Source: Imhoffiella purpurea (GTDB taxonomy: Bacteria > Pseudomonadota > Gammaproteobacteria > Chromatiales > Chromatiaceae). Taken from it: a stretch of 64,000 nucleotides of DNA. The translations under genes and the position numbers were made by a program. The notes beneath the pieces were generated by a model. That model had not been told where the DNA came from. It made no database searches and saw nothing but the letters and a program-made list of their open reading frames with translations. The DNA is taken from contig NZ_AONC01000025.1 of NCBI RefSeq assembly GCF_000585215.1, positions 124,001 to 188,000 on the forward strand, given 5' to 3'. This document shows, one piece after another, positions 45,431 through 53,122 of the stretch. The number at the start of each line of letters is the position of its first letter. The stretch's first letter is position 1.

Positions 45431-46816
45431 TCAGGCGAACTGGAGCGCGGTCGACATGGCGGCGAGCTTGTGGCCCGTCTCCTGCCATTCGGCGATGGGG
45501 TCGGAGCCGGCGACGATCCCGGCGCCGGCGAAGAGATCGGCCACGCGGTCGTCGATCCGGGCGCAGCGCAGCAAGACCCAGAGTTCGCCGGTCAGGTCCG
45601 GTTCGACGATGCCGGCCGTGCCGGTGTACCAGCCGCGCTCCAGTGGCTCGTGGGCGCGCAGCCAGTCGTGCGCCCTCTGTCGCGGCTGGCCGTTGGTCGC
45701 CGGCGTCGGGTGCAGCAGATCGGCGAGACGGAAGACGTCCACGCCGGGATGCAGCTGACCGCGGATGACGCTCCAGAGATGCTGGGCATTGTTGAGCTGC
45801 ATGATGCGCGGGCCGTCCGGCGGTTCCACCTGGCTGCAGCAATGGGTGAGCGCCTCGGAGACCGCGTCGGCGACCACGCGCTGCTCGCGCAGATTCTTCT
45901 CGCAGTGCTGCAGGTCGCGGGTGATCTCGGCGTCCCGGTCGGCGTCCTCGGCGCGGCAGGCGGTGCCTGCGAGTGCGTCGGCCTCGACCCGGTCGCGGCG
46001 CTGGGTGAAGAGACGCTCGGGTGTGGCGGCGACGAAGCTGGCGCCGTGGAGCCGGACGTTCACCACCTGGCAGGAGGGGAAGAGATAGGCGAGCGCGGCG
46101 TTCAATCGGATCAGGTCGAAGCGTCTGTGGCCCTGCAGTCGCAGGCGGCGCCAGAGCACGAGCTTTTCGACCCTGTCCTGTTCGATCTCGTCGAGCGCGG
46201 ACAGGACCAGATCGCGCCACGCATCCTGGTCGGGCGTGCTGTCGCCCGGGTCCAGGTGGGCCGGTGTCAGCGGATCCTGGGCCGGGACCTCGAGCAGGGG
46301 CACCACGCGGTCGAGCAGCGGCTCCCAGCGGGTCAGAAGTGCATCGAGCGTCGAGGGCAGGGCCGTGGTGAGGACCAGGGCCGCCTGACCGCCGTGCGAG
46401 GCGAGCCCCAGTTCCGGTAGCCAGAAGATGGCGTTGGGCAGGTCGTCGTCGCCCGGTTGCGATGGGGCCGGGGAGGCGGCGAGGCCGAGCATGCCGAATC
46501 CCGAGAACCCCGTCTCGTCCGGGTCGAGGTGCTGCCAGTCGGCGGTCACCGCGCGTGCCTTGGCGCGCAGGACCTCGAGCCGCTCGGGCCCCTCGGCGCG
46601 CCATTCACCGGCGATTCCGTAGCCGGCCCGCAGGTCGCCGCGGTGGCTGTGGGCGAAGAGGAATCTCGGACCCGGGATGTCAGGGGCGTGGCTCAGGCCA
46701 TGTGGGAGCTCGAGGATGACCGAGGCATGTCCCGCGTCGCGATCGAGCGGGAGCTGGGCGACGGCCTCGCGTAGACGAGCCTTGAGTTGCTCGAGGACTT
46801 TGAGGGGTTGCAGCAT
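45431..46816 (-). CDS. menF: Isochorismate synthase
   Basis: 461 residues. The C-terminal chorismate-binding domain is complete: FVAATPERLFTQRRDRVEADALAGTA, the helix EKNLREQRVVADAV, LHPTPATNGQPRQRA and GWYTGTAGIVE...LWVLLRCARI, ending FAGAGIVAGSDPIAEWQET, all standard for MenF/EntC/salicylate synthases. It isomerises chorismate to isochorismate using Mg2+, the first step toward menaquinone. The position directly before menD (6-base gap) fixes it as MenF rather than a siderophore enzyme. ATG 46816 is used; a 105-base spacer with an inverted repeat separates it from the upstream hydrolase gene. Confidence 0.95.
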   Translation of the reverse strand: MLQPLKVLEQLKARLREAVAQLPLDRDAGHASVILELPHGLSHAPDIPGPRFLFAHSHRGDLRAGYGIAGEWRAEGPERLEVLRAKARAVTADWQHLDPDETGFSGFGMLGLAASPAPSQPGDDDLPNAIFWLPELGLASHGGQAALVLTTALPSTLDALLTRWEPLLDRVVPLLEVPAQDPLTPAHLDPGDSTPDQDAWRDLVLSALDEIEQDRVEKLVLWRRLRLQGHRRFDLIRLNAALAYLFPSCQVVNVRLHGASFVAATPERLFTQRRDRVEADALAGTACRAEDADRDAEITRDLQHCEKNLREQRVVADAVSEALTHCCSQVEPPDGPRIMQLNNAQHLWSVIRGQLHPGVDVFRLADLLHPTPATNGQPRQRAHDWLRAHEPLERGWYTGTAGIVEPDLTGELWVLLRCARIDDRVADLFAGAGIVAGSDPIAEWQETGHKLAAMSTALQFA

Positions 46817-46854
46817 GAGTGGGCGGTGACGGCAGGATGATGGGTGCCCGGCAC

Positions 46855-46887
46855 GGCCGTGCCGTTCGCAATGGTGACGGCACGGCC
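46855..46887. repeat. 11-base inverted repeat in spacer upstream of menF
   Basis: ggccgtgccgt (46855-46865) pairs with acggcacggcc (46877-46887). A second, overlapping palindrome ggcacggccgtgcc (46850-46863) competes for the left arm. The two structures are mutually exclusive, as in an attenuator, but no T-run follows on the minus strand and no leader peptide is evident. Confidence 0.45.
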
Positions 46888-46921
46888 ATGGCGAGGCCTG
46901 ATGGGAAGTCGGCGTTTGAGT

Positions 46922-47851
46922 TTAGCGGAGCGAGGCCCAAAAACGTGCGATGGCGTCGGCGGTTTCGGCAGGTTTCTCCCATTGCGGCAGCCCGCGGGTC
47001 GGGCCGACGCGCTCGGCGCGCCATTTCGGATGACGGCCGAGGAAGTCCGGCAGCTCGTGGAAGTCGATGTTGGGATCCTTGTCGTAGACCACCAGGACGG
47101 GCTGGGTCAGCGTGTCGTAGAGCGTCTCCGTGGCCTTGGGTGTGAAGAGCTGGCCCGACAGGAAATAGAGCGGGGCGTACTTGGCGCCCGGCTGGTGCGT
47201 GGTCGCATAGGCGTAGTCGACGAGTCCCGGCGGGATCGGGCCCACGAAGGCCTGATTGTAGAAGAAGCGAATGCTGGGGCGCGTGGTCAGAAGACCGTAG
47301 AGACCGTCGTTGAGGCCCGGGATGCTGAGGAACTTGTAGGCGCGCTCGGCCGCCGCTCCGGTGGGAAGACCTCGGATGTTGAAGCCGGTGGGCGAGATCA
47401 GGGCCAGGGATGCGACCAGATCCGGCTTGTTCGCGGCCACGCGGGCGGCGAACTCGCAGCCGAGCGAGAAGGCCGCCAGGTCGCAGGGCGTCTTGACGAC
47501 GCCTTCGAGGAACTCCGTGATGGCCGCGGCGTAGAGCTCGGGCGAGTAGCGGCGCTTGCTGCGGTCGGCGCGTCCGAAACCAGGCAGATCGAGCGCATAG
47601 ACCGGGCGCTGCGAGCGGAAGTGGTCGAACAGCGGTCTCATCTCGAATGCGCTGGGTGCGGCATTCACGCTATGGATCAGGACCAGCGGGCGGCCGGCCG
47701 CCTTGTCGTCGACGTAGTAATGGATTCGGCCCGCCGTCTGGCAGACGAAGTCATGGCTGTCGGCCTCGATGGCGTTGGGGAGAGACGAGGCGCCAGGCTT
47801 GGCTGGGCCGGCGGCGGGAGTGGTTGCGGAGTCCATTTCGTAATACCTCAT
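46922..47851 (-). CDS. Alpha/beta-fold hydrolase upstream of menF (MenH candidate)
   Basis: 309 residues of alpha/beta hydrolase fold: PLVLIHSVNAAPSAFEM (oxyanion region), VYALDLPGFGRAD, nucleophile elbow AFSLGCE with Ser, and acid turn VVYDKDPNIDF. Where these enzymes normally have the catalytic His (GHxxxxExP), this protein reads TRGLPQWEKP, so the His seems absent. It heads the men cluster, 105 bases before menF, so it could be the SHCHC synthase MenH or a divergent relative. Typical MenH is about 250 aa and keeps its His, so I leave the symbol empty. ATG 47851 is used; ATG 47836 has better ribosome-site spacing and is an alternative. Confidence 0.8.
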   Translation of the reverse strand: MRYYEMDSATTPAAGPAKPGASSLPNAIEADSHDFVCQTAGRIHYYVDDKAAGRPLVLIHSVNAAPSAFEMRPLFDHFRSQRPVYALDLPGFGRADRSKRRYSPELYAAAITEFLEGVVKTPCDLAAFSLGCEFAARVAANKPDLVASLALISPTGFNIRGLPTGAAAERAYKFLSIPGLNDGLYGLLTTRPSIRFFYNQAFVGPIPPGLVDYAYATTHQPGAKYAPLYFLSGQLFTPKATETLYDTLTQPVLVVYDKDPNIDFHELPDFLGRHPKWRAERVGPTRGLPQWEKPAETADAIARFWASLR

Positions 47852-48098
47852 GTGAGCTCGGTTCTGGCATTCGCGGATCGCGCCGCGCCGATCCGATAGG
47901 GTCGGGGCGCCTCATCCACGCGTCAGACGTTTGAATTGGAATCGGTCGTGCTGGTTCCTGGCGATTCGGTTTCTGGGTCTTCAAGGGGCTCGGCGCCCAT
48001 CACGCTGGTGGCCAAGACCGTATCTCGATCAACCGGCATAGATGGCGTTGGTGAGTCTGGCTTTCCATGCCGTCGAGCCCCGAGGGCATTAGACTGTG

Positions 48099-48941
48099 AT
48101 GAGATTCAGATTCTGTCAGATACGTCTGACACTTCCATGTCAATCTAAGTTTACAGCGGTCTCGATCGCTTGTCTGGCGATGGCGGGTTGTTTCGGCCCC
48201 GCTGTTCAGGTGGATCCGGAGCCGAGTCCGGCCGATCGAGAGGGATGGTCCGTGAGGTCCGGAGCCGCAGGGATTCGGGTCGAGACGGGTGCGGTCCGGT
48301 CCCGAACCGGCTGCCGCTTGGACTACAGCCTCTATCGTCCCGCTTCGGCCCGGTCCGGCGATCTGGTGCTCCTGGGGCACGGCTTCATGCGCGACCGCGA
48401 GCGGATGACCGGGCTGGCCGAGTCGCTGGCCGAGACCGGATTGACCGTTGCGGCGCTCGATTTCTGCAATGCCCGCCCCTGGGATGGCGGTCATGTCCAG
48501 AACGGTTTCGACATGATGGCCCTGGCGGATGCCTTGGGGGCGAGACGTCGGGTCTATGCCGGATTCTCGGCGGGTGCCCTGGCGGCATTGGTCGCCGGCC
48601 GCAACGATCCGCGTGCGCTGGGTGTGGTGGCCCTGGATCTGGTCGATGCCGATGGCGTCGGTCGGCTCATGGCCAGGGGGATGGATCGACCGCTGATCGG
48701 CCTGTTCGGCGAACCATCCGCCTGCAATGCGCGGGGAAACGGTCTCGCCGTCTATGCGGCGGCGCCGGATGCGAGCGTTCAGCGCATCGCCGGGGCGAAT
48801 CATTGCGATTTCGAGTCGCCGACGGACTGGGTCTGCAGGCTGGTCTGCGGAAGCCCGAGCGCGGACGGTGCCCGTCGCGACGCCGTTCTTCGCGCGACCA
48901 CTGAGGCGATCCGATCCCTGACCGCGGGCGCCGCCGGTTGA
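48099..48941 (+). CDS. Alpha/beta-hydrolase lipoprotein
   Basis: 280 residues. An N-terminal segment ends in the lipobox LAMAGC, so it should be a lipid-anchored periplasmic or outer-membrane protein. The hydrolase core has LVLLGHGFMRDRERMTGLAESLA (oxyanion strand), nucleophile GFSAGALAA, VALDLVDADG, and a late His in GANHCDFESP, so Ser and His are both present. Several further cysteines could form disulfides. Substrate unknown: esterase or lipase-like activity is likely. ATG 48099 is used (GTG 48096 is adjacent). It converges with the octaheme cytochrome gene, leaving 13 bases between stops. Confidence 0.82.
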   Translation: MRFRFCQIRLTLPCQSKFTAVSIACLAMAGCFGPAVQVDPEPSPADREGWSVRSGAAGIRVETGAVRSRTGCRLDYSLYRPASARSGDLVLLGHGFMRDRERMTGLAESLAETGLTVAALDFCNARPWDGGHVQNGFDMMALADALGARRRVYAGFSAGALAALVAGRNDPRALGVVALDLVDADGVGRLMARGMDRPLIGLFGEPSACNARGNGLAVYAAAPDASVQRIAGANHCDFESPTDWVCRLVCGSPSADGARRDAVLRATTEAIRSLTAGAAG

Positions 48942-48954
48942 GTGCCTCGTCCTT

Positions 48955-51141
48955 CTAGTCGCTGGGTGTGGCCTGTGCACTCATCTCGTCCGAGGTCAGC
49001 TGCTCGGCGATGTCGACGTCCTCGAGCTCGGCCGCACGCTCGGGCGTGTAGCCCAGCTTTGAGAAGTCCATGATGCCGTCGGGGGAGTGGCAGTCGGTGC
49101 AGTCGCGCCCCGAGCCCTGGATGCCGTGGTTCACCATGAGTGTGCCCATCTGGCGCATCCAGTGCGGTTCGACGTTGACCAGCTTGCCGTCGACGACGGG
49201 ATAGAGTGTCTGCCAGCCGTCGGTGACGCCGAAATAGGCCATGAATTCGTCCATCATGTAGAGCTTGAAGGGCTCCTGATACATGCGCCGGACGATGGGG
49301 TCCTGCACCGCCTTGACCACCGCGGCCCTGGAGTCGCCTGTCTCGTAATAGGTCTTGTAGTCGAAGGGCAGAATCATGGCCCCGAAGGGTCCCTGGTTCG
49401 ACATGTCCTCGTACATCATGGCGTTGAAGCGCTTGAAGGGATAGATCCGGCTCTCGCCCTGGTTCATGGCGGAGCGCAGGTTGGACTGGATCATCCGCTC
49501 GCGTTTCTCCAGCAACTCGGGTGACAACTGCGACAGCGGATTCGTCGCCATCTCCACGTAGCGGTCGACGTCGATCTCCGGATACCGCTCCTTCAGCTCG
49601 ATGGCCTTGGCGCGCACGGCGGCGACGATCTCGGGGTCGTCGATCCGGGCGATCTGCTGCATCAAGGGGTCGTAGGCGTCCGATTTGTTCGGGTTGTTGC
49701 CCAGGGCGTTGGCCAGGAAGGTCCCGTTGCCGTTGAACCAGAGGAAGGTGAAGCCCTTGCCGGGCTCGCCGGAGAGATAGACGTCGGTCGGCTCCCAGAT
49801 GCCTTCCTCGGCGTTCCAGGTCGGGTGGACCCAGTCGCGCAGGACCACGTTGGTCGGCTGGAGCTCCTCGATGTGGCAGGTCTCGCAGGCCAGGCGGGCG
49901 ATGTGTCCGTTCAGCAGGGCCTTGTGCTCCGAGTTGTTGTGCGGTGCCTGCGAATGACAGCTCTCGCAGGAGACCTCCTGACCCGGCAGGTCGTTGGCGA
50001 CCAGATCCACGCCCATGCGGCCGCGCGGGATCTTGTGGCCGGAGGGGCGGTGGCAGTCGGTGCACTGCAGGCCGGCGGCGGCATGGGCGTCGTCGTGCGG
50101 ACTGAACGGATTGCCGCGCTTGGCCCCGCGGTGGAGGATGCGCTGGTGGGCGTATCCGATCTCCTGGGCCGCGGCGTTGTGCAGATAGACGTCGCCGCCC
50201 ATGTTGTGCTGGTGGCAGCGCAGACAGTTCTCGGAGCGGATCGGACCCACGGTCAGGGCGGCGCGCATGCTGCGGTCCTGGTCCCAGCGCAGACCGTTCG
50301 CGTCGCGGATGACGACCCGCTGGTTCATGTCGTACCGGGTCGAGTGACAGATGAGACAGTCGATCCCTTCCTTGGCCTCGTTGGGCACGTCGCCGATCGG
50401 CATCATCTTCTCGGTCGCGGGCTGGTAGTTGCCGCCGATGTGGCACTGGCCGCAGCCCTCGCTGCGCAGCTGGACCTCGCCCTCGGGGGCGTGCTCGGGG
50501 CGGGCCTCGACCAGCGCGGCCCAGCCGGTCCAGGTGAAGCTGCCGGGGATGCCGCAGGCGCGGTCGATCTTGCCGACCGGGATCTTGTGCGGGCCGCTGT
50601 TGACCTGGCGTCCGTCGTAGCCGTAGGTGGAGAAGCCGCCCGAGTCGCTCTGGAACTTGAAGTGCACCGAGTCGACGATGTCCTCGAGCGTGCCGACGGT
50701 CGCGACCGTGCCGTCCGGATGGTCGATCTTGATGGTCGCGTGACAGGTGAGGCAGGTGTCCGGACCCTCGTAGCGGCGGATGCCGGCATCGCGGAAATAC
50801 TTGATGTGCGACGGCTCGCTGTCGCGCACCACCGAGTCCGTGCCCATGAGCATCTCGATCTTGACCTGGCGGGCGAACGGTTCCTGGTCGGTCGAGACGA
50901 TGGAGGCGGCCTTGCGATAGCGCGCCTCCCTGGAGAGATCCGCGGCCAGCGCCTCGAACTCGGCATCGGTGAGCCGCTTGCTGCTGTCGTAGGTCAGCGG
51001 GGCGTTGGTCTTGCCGACATAGGACTCGAACATCAGGGGGTAGAGCAGCTTGTAGGCCAGCGTCAGCCCGATCAGCACGAGCACCGCGATCAGGAGTCGA
51101 CGTCCGGCGGGTGTGGAGAGCAGATTCTGGATCGGTTTCAT
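48955..51141 (-). CDS. Membrane-anchored octaheme c-type cytochrome
   Basis: 728 residues with eight CXXCH heme sites in order: CLTCH, CGQCH, CLICH, CLRCH, CTDCH, CESCH, CETCH and CTDCH. An N-terminal helix (LLIAVLVLIGLTLAYKLLYPL) anchors it, with the hemes in the periplasm. The last heme site is about 300 residues after the seventh, and the gap contains a non-heme domain. An unpaired Cys in DRACGIPGSF precedes heme 2. The heme count recalls octaheme tetrathionate or hydroxylamine-oxidoreductase-type enzymes, but I cannot assign it. It is the third gene of an operon with a heptaheme cytochrome and a cytochrome b. ATG 51141 is chosen over GTG 51150. Confidence 0.92.
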   Translation of the reverse strand: MKPIQNLLSTPAGRRLLIAVLVLIGLTLAYKLLYPLMFESYVGKTNAPLTYDSSKRLTDAEFEALAADLSREARYRKAASIVSTDQEPFARQVKIEMLMGTDSVVRDSEPSHIKYFRDAGIRRYEGPDTCLTCHATIKIDHPDGTVATVGTLEDIVDSVHFKFQSDSGGFSTYGYDGRQVNSGPHKIPVGKIDRACGIPGSFTWTGWAALVEARPEHAPEGEVQLRSEGCGQCHIGGNYQPATEKMMPIGDVPNEAKEGIDCLICHSTRYDMNQRVVIRDANGLRWDQDRSMRAALTVGPIRSENCLRCHQHNMGGDVYLHNAAAQEIGYAHQRILHRGAKRGNPFSPHDDAHAAAGLQCTDCHRPSGHKIPRGRMGVDLVANDLPGQEVSCESCHSQAPHNNSEHKALLNGHIARLACETCHIEELQPTNVVLRDWVHPTWNAEEGIWEPTDVYLSGEPGKGFTFLWFNGNGTFLANALGNNPNKSDAYDPLMQQIARIDDPEIVAAVRAKAIELKERYPEIDVDRYVEMATNPLSQLSPELLEKRERMIQSNLRSAMNQGESRIYPFKRFNAMMYEDMSNQGPFGAMILPFDYKTYYETGDSRAAVVKAVQDPIVRRMYQEPFKLYMMDEFMAYFGVTDGWQTLYPVVDGKLVNVEPHWMRQMGTLMVNHGIQGSGRDCTDCHSPDGIMDFSKLGYTPERAAELEDVDIAEQLTSDEMSAQATPSD

Positions 51142-51204
51142 GGTCGTCACTCTTGATGATTCCAGCCGAGACCCCGTCTCCCGGTCGGCCCGGGAGTCGG
51201 GCGT

Positions 51205-51834
51205 CTATGCCTCCGTGTCCTGATGCGAATCCCGGTGCCAGCCGCTGAGCATGGCCTTCATGTTGGTCATCGGCGTCTCGCCCGTGGTGATGACGTAGAG
51301 GTGGACCAGCAGGAAGAGCACCAGCAGATAGGCGAGCGTGAGGTGCGCGATGGCCACCACCCAGACGCTGCCGATGCCGAACAGCGTCTCGGGCAGATAG
51401 ACCGAGAAGAGGAAGGCCCAGCCGCTGAGGACCAGGAGCGGCATCAGCAGATACATGACCCCGATGTAGGTGATCTGCTGCAGCGTGTTGAGCTTGGCCT
51501 CGGCGCTCGGATGGAAGGGGTGCGGGGCGTTCCTGAAGATGCCGTAGCCGTAATAGAGGCTCTGTGCGGTCAGCCGCCCGATGAACCCCTTCAGCTGGAC
51601 ATGATAGTGGCGTCCGTTGCTCGTCGTCAGGTTGCCGAGGATGAAGCCGATCCAGCCGACTGTCAGCAGGATGCCGGCGGTGTTGTGGACCGTGATGGCG
51701 GTTTGGAACTCCATGAGCCAGCCGGCGCCGTTGAAGTGCATGCTCGCGCCCGTGTACATGAGCACCAGGAAGATGGCCGCATTGACCCAGTGCCAGACGC
51801 GCACCCAGAGCGGATAGAGATAGAGCTGGCTCAT
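51205..51834 (-). CDS. Di-heme cytochrome b membrane subunit
   Basis: 209 residues with four main transmembrane helices, of the thiosulfate-reductase/formate-dehydrogenase cytochrome b type (Ni/Fe-hydrogenase b-subunit superfamily). Probable heme ligands are His15 (RVWHWVNAA), His50 (TVHNTAGILL), His164 (VAIAHLTL) and His178 (LLVHLYVIT). It should exchange electrons between the quinone pool and periplasmic cytochromes. Its start overlaps the stop of the heptaheme gene (ATGA), and the octaheme gene starts 63 bases after its stop, so the three proteins are probably one complex. Confidence 0.92.
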   Translation of the reverse strand: MSQLYLYPLWVRVWHWVNAAIFLVLMYTGASMHFNGAGWLMEFQTAITVHNTAGILLTVGWIGFILGNLTTSNGRHYHVQLKGFIGRLTAQSLYYGYGIFRNAPHPFHPSAEAKLNTLQQITYIGVMYLLMPLLVLSGWAFLFSVYLPETLFGIGSVWVVAIAHLTLAYLLVLFLLVHLYVITTGETPMTNMKAMLSGWHRDSHQDTEA

Positions 51835-52808
51835 GCTTGGTCCTCCTGCTCACGCCGGTAGGCGCGATAGCGTCCATAGCCGTGGGCGCCCAGAACCAGC
51901 ACCGTGATGCCGATGACGGCCAGGGCCAGACGGTCGATCAGCGGGCTGCGGCTCATGCCGACGACATAGGCCTCGTTGAAGACGGCCTTCGACACCCAGC
52001 CCTTGCTGGCCAGATCCTCCTCGGATCGGTACTGGTAAAGCCGGTTGAGGAGCTGCGGTTCCTTGGAATGGCAGTTGACGCAGTCGCGGTTGCTGTCCTC
52101 GGCGGCCAGGATCCGGTGCGAGACGGGCTGGCCTGCCTCCGTGAGCGGGGTGTGACAGTCGAGACAGCGCACGGACTCGCGGTGCTTCTCGCGCTTCGGC
52201 AGCCAGGCGTGCGGGTCGCGCAGCGGGTCCTGGACCTTCTTGTGGCAGGAGAGACAGATGGCATTGTCGTCATGGACGATCTGGCGGATCTCCTCGCCGA
52301 CCCTCGAATTGCGGAATGCGTGCGGGTCGTGGCAGCTGTGACAGCTGAAGCCTGCGGCCTTGGGATGGTCCGAGGTGGCATGGACGCTCCGCTCGAACTC
52401 CTCGTCGATGGTCTCGAAGCGGTAGAGGCGCTGGTCCGCGTCGTCCTGGTCCTCGTGACAGCCGACGCAGGACAGGGTCTCCTCCTTCAGCCGTTTCGGA
52501 TGGGGGTAGCGGTCGAAGTCCGCCGAGTGACAGTCGGAGCAGGCCAGTTTTCCATGCGCCGAATGCGACAGCGCCATGGGTGCGATGGATAGGTCGACGA
52601 TCTCGCCCGTTCCCGGATCCCGGTAGGCGAGCGTCGCCATCTGGTGACAGCGTAGGCAGCCTTGGTTGTCGACCGTCTCGGATTCGGCGCAAGCCAGATT
52701 CGGGGCAAGCCCCGAGAGGATCAGTAGCCATCCGGCGGCCAATGCGGGCGCCGGCCCTGTGAGCCTGGACTCGCTGTCGCGGTCGCTCATAACCCCTGTT
52801 GTTCGCAT
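51831..52808 (-). CDS. Heptaheme c-type cytochrome, C-terminally anchored
   Basis: 325 residues. A signal peptide (about 22-45, LAAGWLLILSGLAPNLACAES) precedes seven CXXCH sites: CLRCH, CSDCH, CVGCH, CHSCH, CLSCH, CLDCH and CVNCH. A C-terminal helix (LIDRLALAVIGITVLVLGAHG) followed by Arg/Tyr residues anchors it in the inner membrane. It is the first gene of the three-gene cytochrome operon and overlaps the cytochrome b gene by 4 bases. It should pass electrons between the cytochrome b and the octaheme protein. ATG 52808 is used; ATG 52790 has AGGGG too close to it. Confidence 0.92.
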   Translation of the reverse strand: MRTTGVMSDRDSESRLTGPAPALAAGWLLILSGLAPNLACAESETVDNQGCLRCHQMATLAYRDPGTGEIVDLSIAPMALSHSAHGKLACSDCHSADFDRYPHPKRLKEETLSCVGCHEDQDDADQRLYRFETIDEEFERSVHATSDHPKAAGFSCHSCHDPHAFRNSRVGEEIRQIVHDDNAICLSCHKKVQDPLRDPHAWLPKREKHRESVRCLDCHTPLTEAGQPVSHRILAAEDSNRDCVNCHSKEPQLLNRLYQYRSEEDLASKGWVSKAVFNEAYVVGMSRSPLIDRLALAVIGITVLVLGAHGYGRYRAYRREQEDQA

Positions 52809-53122
52809 AGATGGTGCTCTCTCTCCGGGGATCTTCCGGCCATCCTCGGCCCGTAACGGCTAACGCAATAAATCAGCGTTTCACTAAGACTCTATGCGCG
52901 AAGAGGAGCGTACAACAAGAAATTTCGTCATCCCGGTTGCAGTCTTTGCCGATTTCTTGACGTAAGCCAAAACCTGTTCGATGAGGTTGGACACTGGAAG
53001 GATCCAGCGACATAGCGATCCCGGACGACACTTTTGGAGGCAGTCACCATGGAAGAGCAGTGGAGCGGACCCGAGGAATCGGGCCGGTCGCGCCATGGAC
53101 GCGACCGGCCGATGGCGGTCTG
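52809..53122. other. Intergenic region upstream of the multiheme cytochrome operon
   Basis: About 314 bases between the heptaheme gene start and the EF-hand gene stop; the promoter of the cytochrome operon should be here. The part near 52840-52990 is AT-richer. An ATG at 53049 with GGAGG 9 bases upstream opens a 29-codon frame that ends inside the EF-hand gene. No clear FNR, NarL or Fur site was seen. Confidence 0.5.
53082..53110. terminator. Hairpin just downstream of the EF-hand gene
   Basis: ggccggtcgcg (53082-53092) pairs perfectly with cgcgaccggcc (53100-53110) around ccatgga. It begins 12 bases after the EF-hand stop on the minus strand, a usual place for a transcription end. No T-run follows, so it may only stabilise the mRNA end or act with Rho. 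Confidence 0.45.

Noticed and set aside
43983-46604. 873-codon frame across menD and menF
   Set aside because: Overlaps two recognised enzymes in another frame and shows only Arg/Pro/Gly-rich low-complexity sequence.
48800-51877. 1025-codon frame across the octaheme and cytochrome b genes
   Set aside because: Off-frame shadow: no CXXCH pattern and no hydrophobic helices, unlike the true frames.
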